Below are positions 19,010-30,704 of a stretch of 64,000 bases of DNA, piece by piece (within the stretch, counting starts at the first letter, position 1; each line of letters begins with the position of its first letter). The stretch comes from Cynocephalus volans (lineage: Eukaryota; Chordata; Mammalia; Dermoptera; Cynocephalidae): the NCBI RefSeq assembly GCF_027409185.1, contig NC_084462.1:23101577-23165576 (forward strand), read 5' to 3'. The position numbers and the translations under genes were made by a program. The notes beneath the pieces are model-generated. The model saw only the letters and a list, made by a program, of their open reading frames with translations, had not been told where the DNA came from and ran no database searches.

Positions 19010-21100
19010 ATACTGACTAATTTAAAGGCACTTGTAAAACTGCAGGTGCAAAAAAATCATTCTGATCTTTGTGCTGTTTCTTAAAAACAGATGAAATTGC
19101 TGTGTGAAAGATGTCTTCCCTAAACATCTTATCAAGGATGGGAAGTTGAAAAAAAGAACTTGTTAAAAGATAACTTTTATCTTACATAAACCTCCCCACA
19201 TAATTTAAGTGCTTCTGCACAACTTACTTTTCTTTGTCCAGTGTGCTACATAGTAACTAACTGCTTCTTTGGGACTTCATTTCCTTATGAAGGTTCCTGT
19301 GTCAGGTGGAACTTGTATGAAATAACTATGTATGCTTTTCTCATATTAATCTAATGTCTGTTTAATTCTTGGGCCCTGCTGGGACCCTAAGGGAAGTGGG
19401 GCTTGGCTGCCCTTACAAAAGCAAGCAGTAGCCCATGTAATTGGGGGATGATCTTACCCCTTGCAGGAGAGAAATCATGATTAGTGCTAGATTGTGTATT
19501 GGCTCAAAAATACCTAATCAATATTCTTGTATTGTCAGCCTGAAGTAGCTAGAAGAAAGGATTGCCAAAGTATATTTCCCTAAACAAAATAAAGTTGAGA
19601 CTGAGGAGGAAATAAGCCAAGGAGAGACAAGATCTGCTTAAAACCACCCTGGGAGATGAGGACCATGAAAAGCAGGTCCAAGCCTGAATACACAGAAGTC
19701 TGGCTCAGGCTGTTAAATCTAACCTGTTTAGGTGCAGAACACTCCAGATCTCTGGAAAGAGAGGGGCACCACTGAGGATTCAGGGATAACATGAGACATG
19801 CCTTCTGTCAGCCACATCTGTCCCAAAAAGGAGAAGGTAGAGCTGCGCTGTTCAGTATGGTAGCCACTAGCCATACGAGGCCATTTAAATTCATTAAAAT
19901 GAAATAAAATTAAAAACTAAGTTCATTAGTCAAAAGCCACATCTCAAGGTCAGCACAGATATAAACATATCCATTGCAGAAAGGTTTTTTGGACTGCACT
20001 GGTAGGGACCCTAAGGACTTCTTGTGGAGAAATGGTTAGAAAAGTGAGAGCTTGTATTTGGTGCCACTTCTGTTTACAATTAAATTAAATGGGCATGTAT
20101 AAATAGCCCCTATATAATGTGTGACTCACTGAAAACATTGCAGTAGAGTTTCTGGGACGTAAATGAGGGAGGGATGCGATTGGTCTGGAAGCCTTGCTGG
20201 ACTAGCTTGGTTGGCCCACTTCAGGGGGCCCAAAGCATGCCAGGTTAGGCCTGCTACCTTCCTTATGAGGCTACACAGAGGCCTGGCTATGTTCAGATTG
20301 ACAACGTCAATATGTGTTCATGCTTGTTAACAGTTGGCAGTATGGCAAGAGCTCCAAACTAGCCCTCCAGAGAAGGTAATGGGGAAGAAATGCTCAAGTT
20401 TTGGCTTTTCTATTTGGTTTGGGAGCTGGGCCCATTGTCCTCTGTGTATGGGCAGCCACCAGCTCAGTTGGTCCAGCTGTTTATCCCCGGTCAGAGGAGT
20501 CTGGCATTCACAATGTAGAATATTCCACTGGACTAGAAAAGGTATATTCTTTTCCTTGACAAGACCAGTGAAGCTTTTTTTCACAATATTCATGTTAAAA
20601 TTAAACACTTAAAATGACTGTAAAATAAGACAAAAATTGATTAATGCTCTTATTCTACTGTTACATACTTGGGTTATAGTTAAGTGTAAAGTGTCACATG
20701 TAACATGGTCTTATTATACATGGCCAGTACTCAGCTCACACCATAAGTGACTCACCCTGAAAGATTTCACAACAACCTCATGGGTCTAGACCTTGTTCAG
20801 GTCCATTCTTAAATGTAGCTTTCATCTCAAAGATCAAGACGGCGTCACTTGTGAACATTTCTCAGCTAGTGGAGATGAAGAGGGGAAAGAGGGTGCTGAC
20901 AAGTATAAAGAAAAAATGCTACATGAAATTCTAAACTAAATTTTAAAATAGAGTAGAAATACATGACTTCCTGGAAAGATACAAATGTTTAGGTGAGTTG
21001 TTTTGTTTTTTAATTAAATTTATTGCTAATTATTTGTGTCATTATCATAAATGGATATTTTCCCATTTTTATTCCAAAGTGCATATTCTAATATAGTGAA
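19010..21100. other. Intergenic, mostly unclassified
   Basis: Apart from the hAT remnant at 19,844-20,003 I recognise nothing firm. Two fully overlapping opposite-strand frames at 20,327-20,612 have no family features. Confidence 0.3.
19844..20003. mobile_element. hAT-Charlie-type remnant
   Basis: 'ctgttcagtatggtagccac' at one end and 'ttggactgcact' at the other resemble the 'ctgtccaatacggtagcc...attggacagcac' termini of a short hAT element. Internal sequence is heavily deleted. Confidence 0.55.
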
Positions 21101-21109
21101 TCAGTACTG

Positions 21110-22860
21110 ATGTTGTTATTTTGGAATAATTTCAAACTTAGAAAAAGTTCAAAAAGATAATACAGAGAACTCCTTTACAGCATCTACCCAGATTCACCAA
21201 ATTTACCCTTTTGCCACCTCTCTCTCTTTCTCTCTCTCTGGCACTACTTCATAACACTTTGAATAAACTGGATTCATATGCATAAACATAAATCAGTCTA
21301 AAAATGGCATATTTAGCTGTAAAATGACATTTAGAGTATAATTTGCCCCATTAAATTTTGAAAGCTGCAACATTACATATACTGTTTGATGCAGGATTGT
21401 GGAAATAAAATGTAAAATGGGGAAGAGGACACATAATTTCAGGATATTGATTCCTTTTGATGAGGGAGGGAAAGGAATGGGATTAGGGAGAACACGTGAG
21501 GGTCCTTAGTGGTATATGTTGTTTTATTTCTTTAAAAACAATCTGAAATAAATGTGGTATGTTAAGAATTGGTAAATTTTTTTTGTTTTTTGTTCTTTTT
21601 TAAAGAATCGACAAATCTTATTCATTGGCTGTGGGGAAAAAAGAATTGATAAATCTGTGTGATGCATATATGAATATAGTTTAAAAATAATTCTCTATTC
21701 CCTGTACATGCTGTATATTAGCAATATTTCACAATAAACTTTTCAATGTCTATTGTGAAATAATATAATTCAAGTCGATGAAAATATGTGGCAGTAATAA
21801 TAAAAACAACACCCACGTATCCTCATGCTGGTTAACAAATAGATCATTTCAAAATCACAAAAGCCTCTGTATTCTCTTCAATCTCATCTCCCACCCTCTT
21901 TGCCAAAGGTAACAAATACTCTGAATTTTATGTTAATCATTTCTTGTATTATGTATACACGCCACCTATTGTTGTATGCCTGGACAATGTATTACTTAGT
22001 TTTGCCTTTTCTGAAACTTTACATATATAGAATCATACTCTTGTTCTTGCACTGAACATGGGTTTTTCAGTCCATATTTCTGTGCATGTGTGGTTCAGTC
22101 ATATGCATTGATACTGAGTTTTTCATTGCAGGAATATACTGCAGTTCACATATATATAGTCATGCATTGTGTAACCACAGGGATGAATTCTGAGAATTGC
22201 ATTGAAGCCTATTTTGTCATTGTGCGAACATCATAGAGTGTACCTACACAAACATAGATGCTACAGCCTACTACACACCTAGGCTATATGGTATAGCCCG
22301 TTGCTCCTAGGCTGCACCACTGACATATATGCAGTCCATCCTTGACCAACAGTCATTATGTAGTGTGTGACTGTATTTTGTTGGTGTGCTTTTAGGTTGT
22401 TTCCAGTTTGTTACTATCAAACAACATGTCAATCTGCCTCTTCGTTCCCTATAAAAGGACCTAGAAATAAGATATATCCATTTTTATAATGGGTCACAAG
22501 ATATATACATTTTCAACTTTAAGAAGTAATGCCAAACTGATTTTTATAATAAAGGAAACAATTTATACTCCCAACAGCAATAGATAAGAGTTCCCACCAC
22601 TCTACATCTTTGTGAATACTTGCAATTGATACATTTTAAAATATTGGCTAATCTGTAAAATGTGAAATATTATCTAATTGTGGCTTAATTTGCATTTCTC
22701 GTGACTCATATAACTGAGCATCTTTTTATTTTTACAGGCTTTGGTTCCGATTTTGTTTATGTCTTTTCCTAATTTTAATCAATCTTTTATAGTTAGTGCT
22801 TTTTGTTAGAGTTGCTGCAATTTGCTACCAGTTTACTAAGTTTGTTTTTTCCTCTTCCTG
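21110..22860 (-). repeat. Old LINE-1 (L1M-type), antisense
   Basis: 'tttcaaacttagaaaaagttc', 'ttgtgaatacttgcaattg' and 'ttaatttgcatttctcgtg' are in the order expected of antisense L1 3' sequence. Interrupted by the Tigger-like element at 22,155-22,375. Confidence 0.6.
22155..22375. mobile_element. Internally deleted Tigger-like DNA transposon
   Basis: 'tagtcatgcattgtg' start, 'cacacctaggctatatgg' interior and 'gtgtgtgactgta' end match the copy at 12,887, but the central third is missing. TA is present at both edges. Confidence 0.7.
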
Positions 22861-23159
22861 GACATACAGCAAGGCTCTATTTCACAACGTGTAGTTAGTT
22901 GTTAAATGTGGCTAGGCTAAGTGTCATGGAACGCAGGTGGAGATGATGGTTGTTGCTCTCAGCTTGGCTCATAAGAACCCTCTCACACCTCCACGCTCTT
23001 TTCTCCCTTCCAGCCCACTGGGTTAGAAACCCCCAGGCGATTGTGGAAGCCAAATATTGAAAATGGCAGGGCCGCCATCAGATGGCCTGCATGGAGAAGA
23101 GCCACTCTGCCAATCATGGACATGTGCCTCAAATTGTTACACAAGTGAAAAATAAACTC

Positions 23160-23432
23160 CTGCTATTTTTGAGCAACTACAGATGTTCCTTGACTTACAA
23201 TGGGGTTATTTCCCATAATCCCATCATAAGTCAAAAATATTTTAAGTCAAAAATTCATTTAATACCATGATAACCCCATCAGAAAGTCGAAAACCCCCAA
23301 GTCAAACCATTGTAAGTCCAGATGCTCCTTAACTTACAGTGGGGTTATATTCCCAATAAACCCATCATAAAGTCAAGAAATCATAAGTAGAACCATTGTA
23401 AGTGGGGGACTGTCTGTGCACCTTTTTGGGCC
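23160..23432. mobile_element. Tigger-type DNA transposon, rearranged
   Basis: 'gatgttccttgacttacaat' is repeated as 'gatgctccttaacttacagt' 140 bp later, and 'cattgtaagt' closes both parts. This looks like overlapping or partly duplicated Tigger ends with the interior lost. Confidence 0.55.
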
Positions 23433-23605
23433 TATTAGAACTGTTATCATTAAGCTAACATAACAAGTTTTGTTTAAGAAATTGTAATCGAAGGTCAGAA
23501 CAATATCTTCTACATTCTCTTCCAAAAGTCAGGAAGCATTTCAGTAAAGAACTGAATGAATTATTAAGCAAATAATTAAATTTGTTCTTTTGGCAGTTTC
23601 CATCT

Positions 23606-23995
23606 GTTATGGGCTGAGTTGTGTTCCCCACAATTCATGTGTTGAAATCCTAACCCCCAGTACCTCTGAATGTGACTATGTTTGGAGACAGGGTCTTAAA
23701 AGAGGTAATCATGTTATAATGAGGCCACTAGGGTAGGCTCTAAACCAATATGACTGGTGTCTTTCTAAAAAGAGGAAATTGGGGTGTACACCTATGTAGA
23801 GCAAGACCATGTGAGGACAAGGAGAAGGTGACCTTCTGCAAGCCAAGGAGAAAGGCCTTAGAAGGAACCAACCCTGCCCACAACTTGATCTCAGCCTTTC
23901 AGCCTCCAAAACTGTGAGACAATAAATTTCTGTTGTTTAAGCCACCCAGTCTGTGGCACTTGGTATGGCAGCCTTAGAAAACTAACACACCATCT
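23606..23995 (+). mobile_element. MLT1-type solo LTR (ERVL-MaLR)
   Basis: Starts 'tgttatgggctgagttgtg'; contains 'aaccccca', 'ccatgtgaggacaagg', 'gcctccaaaactgtgagac', an AATAAA and 'tgtttaagccacccagtctg'. Nearly complete. Confidence 0.8.
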
Positions 23996-23999
23996 CAGC

Positions 24000-25600
24000 A
24001 AACTAAGGTGATAGTGGAACGAATCTGTCAACGTATGTATTCTACTGTTTGTTTCTCATGTGATAGCTAAGCTTTTATGGTCCTTGTAACTCCCATGTCC
24101 CTGGGTCTCAATCACCTCAACAGAAATTGTTTTCAACCGATGGCCCTCAGTTCCCTGCAGATCCAGAATCCATAACTCACCTTCTTGTTCTAGCTTGGAG
24201 ACTAAGTGTGGAATGGGAAATGAAAATTCTGTCCATGGGAAGGCAAAAGGGACTTTGTGATTCAAACTGGCTAGACAGCTCAAAGCCAAGCATACCTACT
24301 AGCTGGGCAAACGGGAGCAGATTGAAAAATGTACAAACATTCAGAAGAAAAATAAGAAACTCTCCATAGAGACCATGGGGGAGAATTGGCCATAATCAGA
24401 ATTCACAACTGCAGACAAAGAATGGCAAAAGGTAGAATTTAAGTCATGTAGAGGATGTCTTAGCTAGCAAGACCTGTTCTCAGCAGTGTTTCCCTTTACA
24501 TGCTCTTCTGAACGGTGTCTCCTCCCTCCACAAATGCTGCTGTATCCTGAATTGATGCCATCGACAGAGTTGAGACTAGGAGGGGAAAATGGACTGACTT
24601 GTCTGAATACATTTAATCTCAAGGTGTAAAATGGTGAGGAAAGGGTGCTGAGGCCTTAGGGAGCAGCTATCTAATGAGAAATGTCAATTGCACCGAGGGA
24701 TAGGAGCTAGCAAGGAAGGACTAAGGGACAGTTGGACAGAAAGGGGACATGAGCACCCTAAAGCAAGAGTCCCCCTAACTACTATCTTTGTGCATGAAAA
24801 TCATGGTCAGAAAAGCATGGTCACCATAAAGGACAGCCTTAGAATGATTTATAATTAGTACAGTCCAACTACCTACTTGACCATGGAAAGCAGCTGGTTG
24901 ACAAAATTTGTATTTATGATTCTCCACAATGACCACTTCAAGCATTCATGCACCTGTCAGTCACATTAATCCTTGTGCTTCAAGAAGGTACAAACAGAGG
25001 AGAATTGCTTCTAATCCACTGGGCCACATGGACCTGACAGATCCAGAGAAGGTTTGCCACAGAAAATGGGCAGTCATGTCCAAAACCCACCCATCCAGAG
25101 ATGTGACTTCAAACCCTTAGAGGAGCTATGGAACTTGTCCAGGCCAGGGACCCTTCAGTTGCCATCGTCCCCAAGTAGCAGAAGCCAACATCATCTCCAC
25201 CCCAGTCTAGCCACAGGTCTGTGCCCTGCATGTCTGTCAGTGGGCCACCACTGCACTGACTCCCCCTATCTGATATTCCTCCAAGCAGATGCCTTCTCTG
25301 CCTGACTGTAATTTCCACCCCAGCTCATCTGCAGCAGAGAGGAAAGTGATCTCCCAACCAAGATGGTAGGTGCCGCTACTGCAGCTGAGCACAGACACCC
25401 AGCTTCATTTTTATAGAACCAAGAATGAGGAAGCCCACTTGCTCTACTGGAGATGACTTTTATTTTCTATTTTATTAATTTCTACATGAAATATTCAACT
25501 TTTCTCTAATAAGCATTGTGATATTATAATATAATAAATACGTAGTTGGTCTTCATCCCCAGCTACTGGCACAGAGCTCCTATACCCCTTGGAGTTCCTA
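24000..25600. other. Intergenic, unclassified
   Basis: No coding exon, RNA gene or confident repeat was recognised. Short frames on both strands at 24,929-25,318 lack any motif. Confidence 0.3.
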
Positions 25601-25619
25601 AGTGACGAGGGTGCTAGGA

Positions 25620-26140
25620 GCATCTTATGTTGGAATTTTCAGCCATCCCCATACACCCGGCCAGGGGAGAAAGGCCAAAGATTGAGTTAGTCCCTCATGC
25701 CTACACAACGGAGCCTCCATAAAAATATTTAAGAGACGGGTCCTGGAGAGCTTCCAAGTCGGTGTATGCATCCACATGCCAGGAGGGTGGTGCACCCAGC
25801 TCCAGGGAGACAGAAGTTCCTGAGCTCGGGACCCTTCCAGATGTCTATCTACTCTTCACCAGGCTGTTCATCTGTCTTCTTTATTATATCCTTTTATAAT
25901 AAACTAGGAAACATAAGTGTTTCCCTGAGTTATGTGAGCTATCATAGCACATTATTGAACCTAAGGAGGGGGTGGTGGTAACTCCCAATTTGTAGCCATG
26001 GTGGACAGAAGTGTGGGTAGCCTGGGACCCACTACTTTCAACTGCTGCCTGAAATGGGAGGACAATCTTGTGGGACTGAGCCCTTAACCTGTGGGGTCTG
26101 CACTAACTCCAGGTAGATAGTGTCATAATTGAATTGTAGG
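25620..26140 (+). mobile_element. ERVL-type LTR remnant
   Basis: 'gtgagctatcatagcacatta', 'gggactgagcccttaacctg' and 'aactccaggtagatagtgtc' are characteristic of an ERVL-class LTR 3' half, with an 'ataataaac' signal near 25,895. Confidence 0.6.
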
Positions 26141-26582
26141 ACACACATTTGGTGTTAGAAGTGTTGTGTGAGTGAATAGAGAAATGGTGAGTTTTTTCTT
26201 TGTTAGTATTTCTTTGAATAGTTAAAAAAAAAAAAAACCCCAAAAACAGAACACAAAATTTAAAATCATACCATCTAATTGGCACTCCAATTGCCTTGAG
26301 GAAAATTAAGAACAGTATGGGACATCATTATACATTTACCAGAATGGCTAAAATGTAAAAGGTTGATACAACTAAGTTTTGGCAAAAATGTAGAACTGAA
26401 ACTCTCACATTGCTGGTATGGGAACATAAATTGTTACCACTACTTTGGCAAACAATTTGCCAATATCTACTAGAGGTGAACATATCCTTAACCCTATGAC
26501 CCAGCAATCCACTCCTGGGAATATTCCCACCAGAAATGCACATATATGTTCTAAAAATATATCATAGAATGTTCACAGAAGT

Positions 26583-26687
26583 ATGAAGGTACTTCAAGAA
26601 GTTCATGGAAAAATAGAATTAAAAGATAATATGGGAGGGGAAAGATAACTCAGATCTTTCCATGAATTTTTGAAATACCCTCATACT
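26583..26687. mobile_element. Mariner-like MITE
   Basis: Imperfect terminal inverted repeats (gaaggtacttcaagaagtt versus the reverse complement of the 'tttttgaaataccctc' end) bounded by TA. A second copy is at 36,516-36,599. Confidence 0.6.
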
Positions 26688-26804
26688 ATTCATCACATCC
26701 CCCAAATGGAGACTCCCAAGGTCCATCAACAGTAGAATGGAAAAATAAAATTGTGGCTTGTTTTAACAATGACATATTACACAGCAAAGAAAATGAACAC
26801 TGTA

Positions 26805-27205
26805 TTAGGCAACTTGAACTTCCATAACAAAATATCATGGACTGGGTGGCTTAAACAACATAAATTGATTTTCTCACAGTTTTGGAGGCTACAGGTCTGT
26901 GATCAAGGTTCTGGCCAATTCAGTTTCTGGAGAGGGCTCTCTCCCTGTCTTGCAGATGGCCACCTTCTCATTGTGTCCTCACTAGCTCTTTTCTGGTACG
27001 TGCACCCACAGAGAGCAAGCAAGCGCTTTCTAGTATCTCTTCTTATAAGGACACTTATCATATCAGGGTTCCACCTTTATGACCTCATTTAACCTAAATT
27101 GCTTCCTTAGAGACCTCATCTCCAAATGTAGCCACACTGGGTGTTAGATCTTCAACATATGAATTTGAGGGTGGGGGTGGGACAGAAACATTCAGTTCAT
27201 AACAA
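26805..27205 (-). mobile_element. MLT1-type LTR, antisense
   Basis: 'ctgggtggcttaaacaac', 'ttctcacagttttggaggc', 'cacactgggtgttagatc' and 'catatgaatttgag' read as a reverse MLT1 LTR ending near 'cagttcataacaa'. Confidence 0.8.
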
Positions 27206-27538
27206 ATATCTACAACTAGATGCAACAATGTGGATTAATTTCACAATCATAGGGGAAACAAAGCAGACAGAAGACTACATACTGGGTGATTCTATTTATA
27301 TAAAGTACAAAAATAGGAAAAAGTAATCTATTTTGCTTAAAGACAAGATAGCGCTCACCTTTGGGTTGGGATATAATAATTGGAATGGAGCACAAAGTGG
27401 AAGGACTTTGGGAGCTAGGGATATTTGGTTTATTGATCTGGATGCTGGTTACATGGGCATGTTCAGTTTGCAACAATTCATTTGTTTATATTTTAAATTG
27501 TACTTTATTAAAAAGTTTTTTTAAATGTGAGGGTCCAG

Positions 27539-27631
27539 GGCCTGGCTGGTTTGTTCAGTTGATTAGAGCACGGTGTTATGACACCAAGGTAAAGAGTTTG
27601 GATCCCCATACCGGATGGCTTCAAAAAAAAC

Positions 27632-27692
<61 letters not shown>

Positions 27693-27734
27693 CCAATTCC
27701 CCCCCCCCCCAAAAAACACCACCAACAAAAAAAC
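27539..27734 (+). mobile_element. tRNA-Ile-type SINE, monomer, with long microsatellite tail
   Basis: 'ggcctggctggtttgttcag', 'tagagcacggtgttatgac', then an expanded (AC)n/A/C tail. The 11-bp duplication tgagggtccag flanks it (27,528-27,538 and 27,735-27,745). Confidence 0.85.
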
Positions 27735-27805
27735 TGAGGGTCCAGTGACACAATGAAAGAGGCACTTCCAAATATCAAGATGTTTAAAATACCCATACCC
27801 TTTTA

Positions 27806-28310
27806 AAAAAATTCTGAAGTTGCTGTTCTTTGAGAAAGTGCTGGTGTAATGTATTTCACCAGAGAGAAGAGGAAGACTTGAACTTGGCTCAGTAGGATAT
27901 CTACAGAGATGTAAATCCTAGAGAATTAGGGAACCATGGTCTTGCTGGGTAATGGCACTGTCCTTACAATTTGGCCTTGTTTATATCTTCATATATATAG
28001 TATCCAAGCCCAGTACATGTAAATGTCCACAATTCCAAAATCCAAAAAGCACTGAAGGCAAAAATGTTTTCTCATAACCCATTAGGTTACCAAATGTGAG
28101 CTAAGCGGAATTCATCTGTTGGTGAAATAAATTATTTAGAGTCTTTATCCCAATTGGCCTACTACTCATAAATGTGTTCCAGAAATATTAATGGGTTGAA
28201 TTTATGGAGTACTGGCCCAAACCCCTATGCAGTGTCATATAATATACCTTACCTCTAATTGAAAAATTCTAATTTTTGAAAGACATATGGCCCAAGGCTT
28301 TAGATCAAAT
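27806..28310 (+). pseudogene. Fossil KRAB-A exon and downstream intron, paralogous to ZNF789
   Basis: 27,817-27,948 aligns along its length with the ZNF789 KRAB-A exon (shared 'tatttcaccagagag', 'tctacagagatgt', 'ggtcttgctgg' and the following gtaatg donor). The frame is destroyed: TAA after LLFFEKVLV, shifts, and further stops. Downstream intron similarity continues piecewise ('attccaaaatc', 'gaattcatct', 'ttccagaaatatta', 'cccaaacccctatg', 'aaaattctaa', 'ggcccaaggcttt'), matching ZNF789 12,650-12,885 and 13,485-13,640 but without the Tigger element between them. No fingers or other exons of this copy were found nearby. It is a non-functional relic of a local duplication. Confidence 0.8.
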
Positions 28311-28428
28311 CTGCTGGCACCTTGGTCTTGGACTTCCCAGCCTCCAGAAGTGTGAGCAATAAATTCCTGTTGTTTATAACTTACTCAAAGGTATTTTGTT
28401 ATAGCAGCTCAAATGGATTAAGGCATTA
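28310..28428 (+). repeat. MLT1 LTR 3' fragment
   Basis: 'ggacttcccagcctccag', 'gtgagcaataaattcctg' and 'ggtattttgttatagcagc' form the 3' third of an MLT1 LTR. Confidence 0.7.
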
Positions 28429-28738
28429 TTATAGGTTAGTAAATATTCTGAGATAGAATAATTGAGAAGTGACATTCAAAAACTATGTTATGAGTGGAGT
28501 TTTTTCTTCATTAATTTGGTAGTCAAGGGGCTGGGGAATGGGAGCTATAATTCCAAGCAGAGGAAGAATCTTGACCAAAGGTATGTAAGTCGAAATATGT
28601 GGAAAATTCAAGTAGTATGGAGGCAACAGTAAGTGTCTATAGTAGAAGATGAGAAGAATAGAGGGAAGACAAAAAATGCAGAGAAGACAGTGCACTTCAC
28701 TGTAAGTTTGCAGAGTTCCTGTAAGAAAAGCACTATAG

Positions 28739-28842
28739 GCTGGCCAGTTAGCTCAATTAGTTAGAGCATAGTGCTGATGACACTAAGGCCCAGGGTTTGA
28801 TCCCTACACTGCCCAGCTACAGAATTAAAAAAAAAAAAAAAA
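28739..28842 (+). mobile_element. tRNA-Ile-type SINE, monomer
   Basis: Near-tRNA sequence 'ggccagttagctcaattag' (A box) and 'agggtttgatccctac' (B box), A-tail. Imperfect flanks aaaagcactatag / aaaagccctaag. Confidence 0.85.
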
Positions 28843-28894
28843 GCCCTAAGATCAGAACCCTGTACCAGGTTTATATATGAGTATACTTATTATT

Positions 28895-29010
28895 TCTTTT
28901 TTTCTTTTTCTTTCTTTTTTTTTTTTTTTAAGATGACTGGCAAGGGGATCTCCACTCTTGACTTGGTGTTGTCAGTACCACACTCTCCCAAGTGAGCCAC
29001 GGGCCGACCC
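28895..29010 (-). mobile_element. SINE, dimer-type second arm, antisense
   Basis: Poly(T), 'agatgactggcaagggg', 'gacttggtgttgtcagta', 'agtgagccacgggccgac'. Confidence 0.75.
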
Positions 29011-29293
29011 TTTTTTTTTTTTTTTTTTTTTTAACTCTTCATTGTCTTTACAAGGATACTTCTAAGTACCCTCATCTGACTCTATCACTTACTAGCTACA
29101 TGTCCTTAGTCAATAAACTTGATAAGCTTGGGGAAAACACTGGTATACTTTACAAGGTTGTCTCCTTATATGAGAAATGCTATAAAATAGAACCAAGAAA
29201 CTGATGCACAGAAACAAAATCATACAGCTATTTCTTGGTCCTGCTTGAACTGATACCATGTACACATCTCCTCATCCCCAGCTCTGTTTGTTC

Positions 29294-29401
29294 GTTTGTC
29301 CTTCCTTCCTTCCTTCCTTTCTTTTTTTCCTTTCTTTCCTTTTTCTTTCTTTGTCTTTCTTTGTCTGTCTGTCTGTCTCTCTCTTCCCCCTTCCCCCTCC
29401 C
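29294..29401. repeat. Pyrimidine-rich microsatellite tract
   Basis: (TTCC)n, (TTTC)n and (CTGT)n blocks make up the expanded tail of the antisense SINE that follows. The apparent opposite-strand proteins here are low complexity. Confidence 0.75.
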
Positions 29402-29563
29402 ATTTTTTTTTAAAGATGACCGGTGAGGGGATCTTAACCCTTGACTTGGTGTTGTCAGCACCACGCTCTCCCAAGTGAGCTAACCGGCCGTCCCTATATA
29501 GGGATCCTTACCTGCGGCCTTGTTATCAGCACCACACTCTCCCAAGTGAGCCATGGGCTGGCT
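29402..29563 (-). mobile_element. Dimeric tRNA-Ile-derived SINE, antisense
   Basis: Two arms: 'gatgaccggtgaggggatc' to 'agctaaccggccgtccc', then 'ctatatagggatccttacc' to 'agtgagccatgggctgg'. Confidence 0.85.
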
Positions 29564-29597
29564 CTCATACTATCTCATTTAAATAAAAGTTAAATTC

Positions 29598-29692
29598 ACA
29601 CCAAGGTCAAGGGTTAGGATCCCCATACTGGGCAGCTGCCAAAAAAAATAAATAAAAATTTAAAAATGACATAAAATCATCAAGTTAAAAAC
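29598..29692 (+). mobile_element. 5'-truncated SINE with duplication
   Basis: Begins inside the tRNA arm ('cacaccaaggtcaaggg'), ends in an A-rich tail, and is flanked by aaagttaaattc (29,586-29,597 and 29,693-29,704). Confidence 0.75.
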
Positions 29693-30039
29693 AAAGTTAA
29701 ATTCTTAGCGAGACACTTTAAAAAATCCTATTAATAAACAGGGGACAACAGCAGTGGGGCTGCTCAGCGAGACCCTGTAACGGCTCAATGCACCTACGCC
29801 AGCCTTCTCAAAATTCCTTCCTTTGGGTATAAGAAGAGTCAAAGGAGAGAACATGCACTACTCCCCTACCATGTCTGAGGTCGAGGAGGTAAGTTCTAAA
29901 ATGTAAGTGAGTTGGTTTTGGTTTTTATACATTTACGAAAAAAATTAATACTATGCAAAGTGACAAGGCTAGAGTAGAATTCAAATAATAGAATGTAATT
30001 TGGCACTCGCTTTGGGAGAAAGCAAACGGGAATTTGTTT

Positions 30040-30590
30040 TAAGAGCCAAGAAATAGTTCATATGCTGACCCAGGAATTCTATTTCTGGGTGCCTACCCTT
30101 AGATTCTAAGGAACAATCTACATCTTACTAAAATTAGATTAAGATATTCACTGCAGCATTGTTTGCAACAATATAAAATTAGAAATGCCTGAAATATGCA
30201 ATAAAAAGAAAATGGTTCAATTATTATATTCACTTGATGAAAAATGCAGCCATTAAGCATAGACCATGTAAAATCCTTAAGACAGTTAAAGATATAAATG
30301 CATTATATATACATATACATATAGGCAGCTGCTGTTATGGGGATCCAAACCTTTGACCTTGGTATTATCAGCACCATGGTCTACCAAGTGAGCTAACTGG
30401 CCAGTCCATATAATTTTTATCATATAAAAATACACACGGAAAAAATCATAAGGAAATACCCAATAATGCCAATAATAGCCTGGATCAGGGTGGTGAGATT
30501 ATGGGTAATTTTTTCCCTTTCTTATTTTCCCAAATATCTAATAATGTGCTTTATTCCTCTGCTTAGAACAATTTAAAGTTCTAAAAGAAT
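30040..30590 (+). repeat. Old LINE-1 3' end, sense
   Basis: 'tgacccaggaattctatttc', 'cactgcagcattgtttgcaa' and 'ggatcagggtggtgagatt' are L1M 3' sequence, split by the SINE at 30,324-30,407. Confidence 0.65.
30324..30407 (-). mobile_element. tRNA-Ile-type SINE, monomer
   Basis: 'ggcagctgctgttatgggg', 'aacctttgaccttggtat', 'gagctaactggccagtcc'; inserted in an L1. Confidence 0.8.
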
Positions 30591-30591
30591 T

Positions 30592-30686
30592 TTTTTTTTT
30601 TGGCAGCTGACCAACTTTGGGATCCAAACCCTTGACCTTGCTATTGTCAGCACCATGCTCTAACCAAGTGAGCTAACCAGCTACCC
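30592..30686 (-). mobile_element. tRNA-Ile-type SINE, monomer
   Basis: 'ggcagctgaccaactttgg', 'aacccttgaccttgctatt'; flanked by gttctaaaagaatt on both sides. Confidence 0.85.
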
Positions 30687-30704
30687 CAAGGTTCTAAAAG
30701 AATT

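Larger units (their letters stand above)
26310..27525 (+). repeat. Old LINE-1 3' end, sense, split by two insertions
   Basis: 'accagaatggctaaaatg', 'cctatgacccagcaatcca', 'gactcccaaggtccatcaac' and 'gggtgattctatttatataa' are collinear L1M sequence. The copy is broken by the MITE at 26,583-26,687 and the MLT1 LTR at 26,805-27,205. Confidence 0.75.

Noticed and set aside
20327-20612. Opposite-strand pair of about 92-codon frames
   Set aside because: No start context, motif or similarity; likely chance in intergenic sequence.
29220-29478. Lys/Arg/Glu-rich and Ser/Phe/Leu-rich frames
   Set aside because: They translate the SINE tail microsatellite (CTTT, CTTCC, CTGT repeats).
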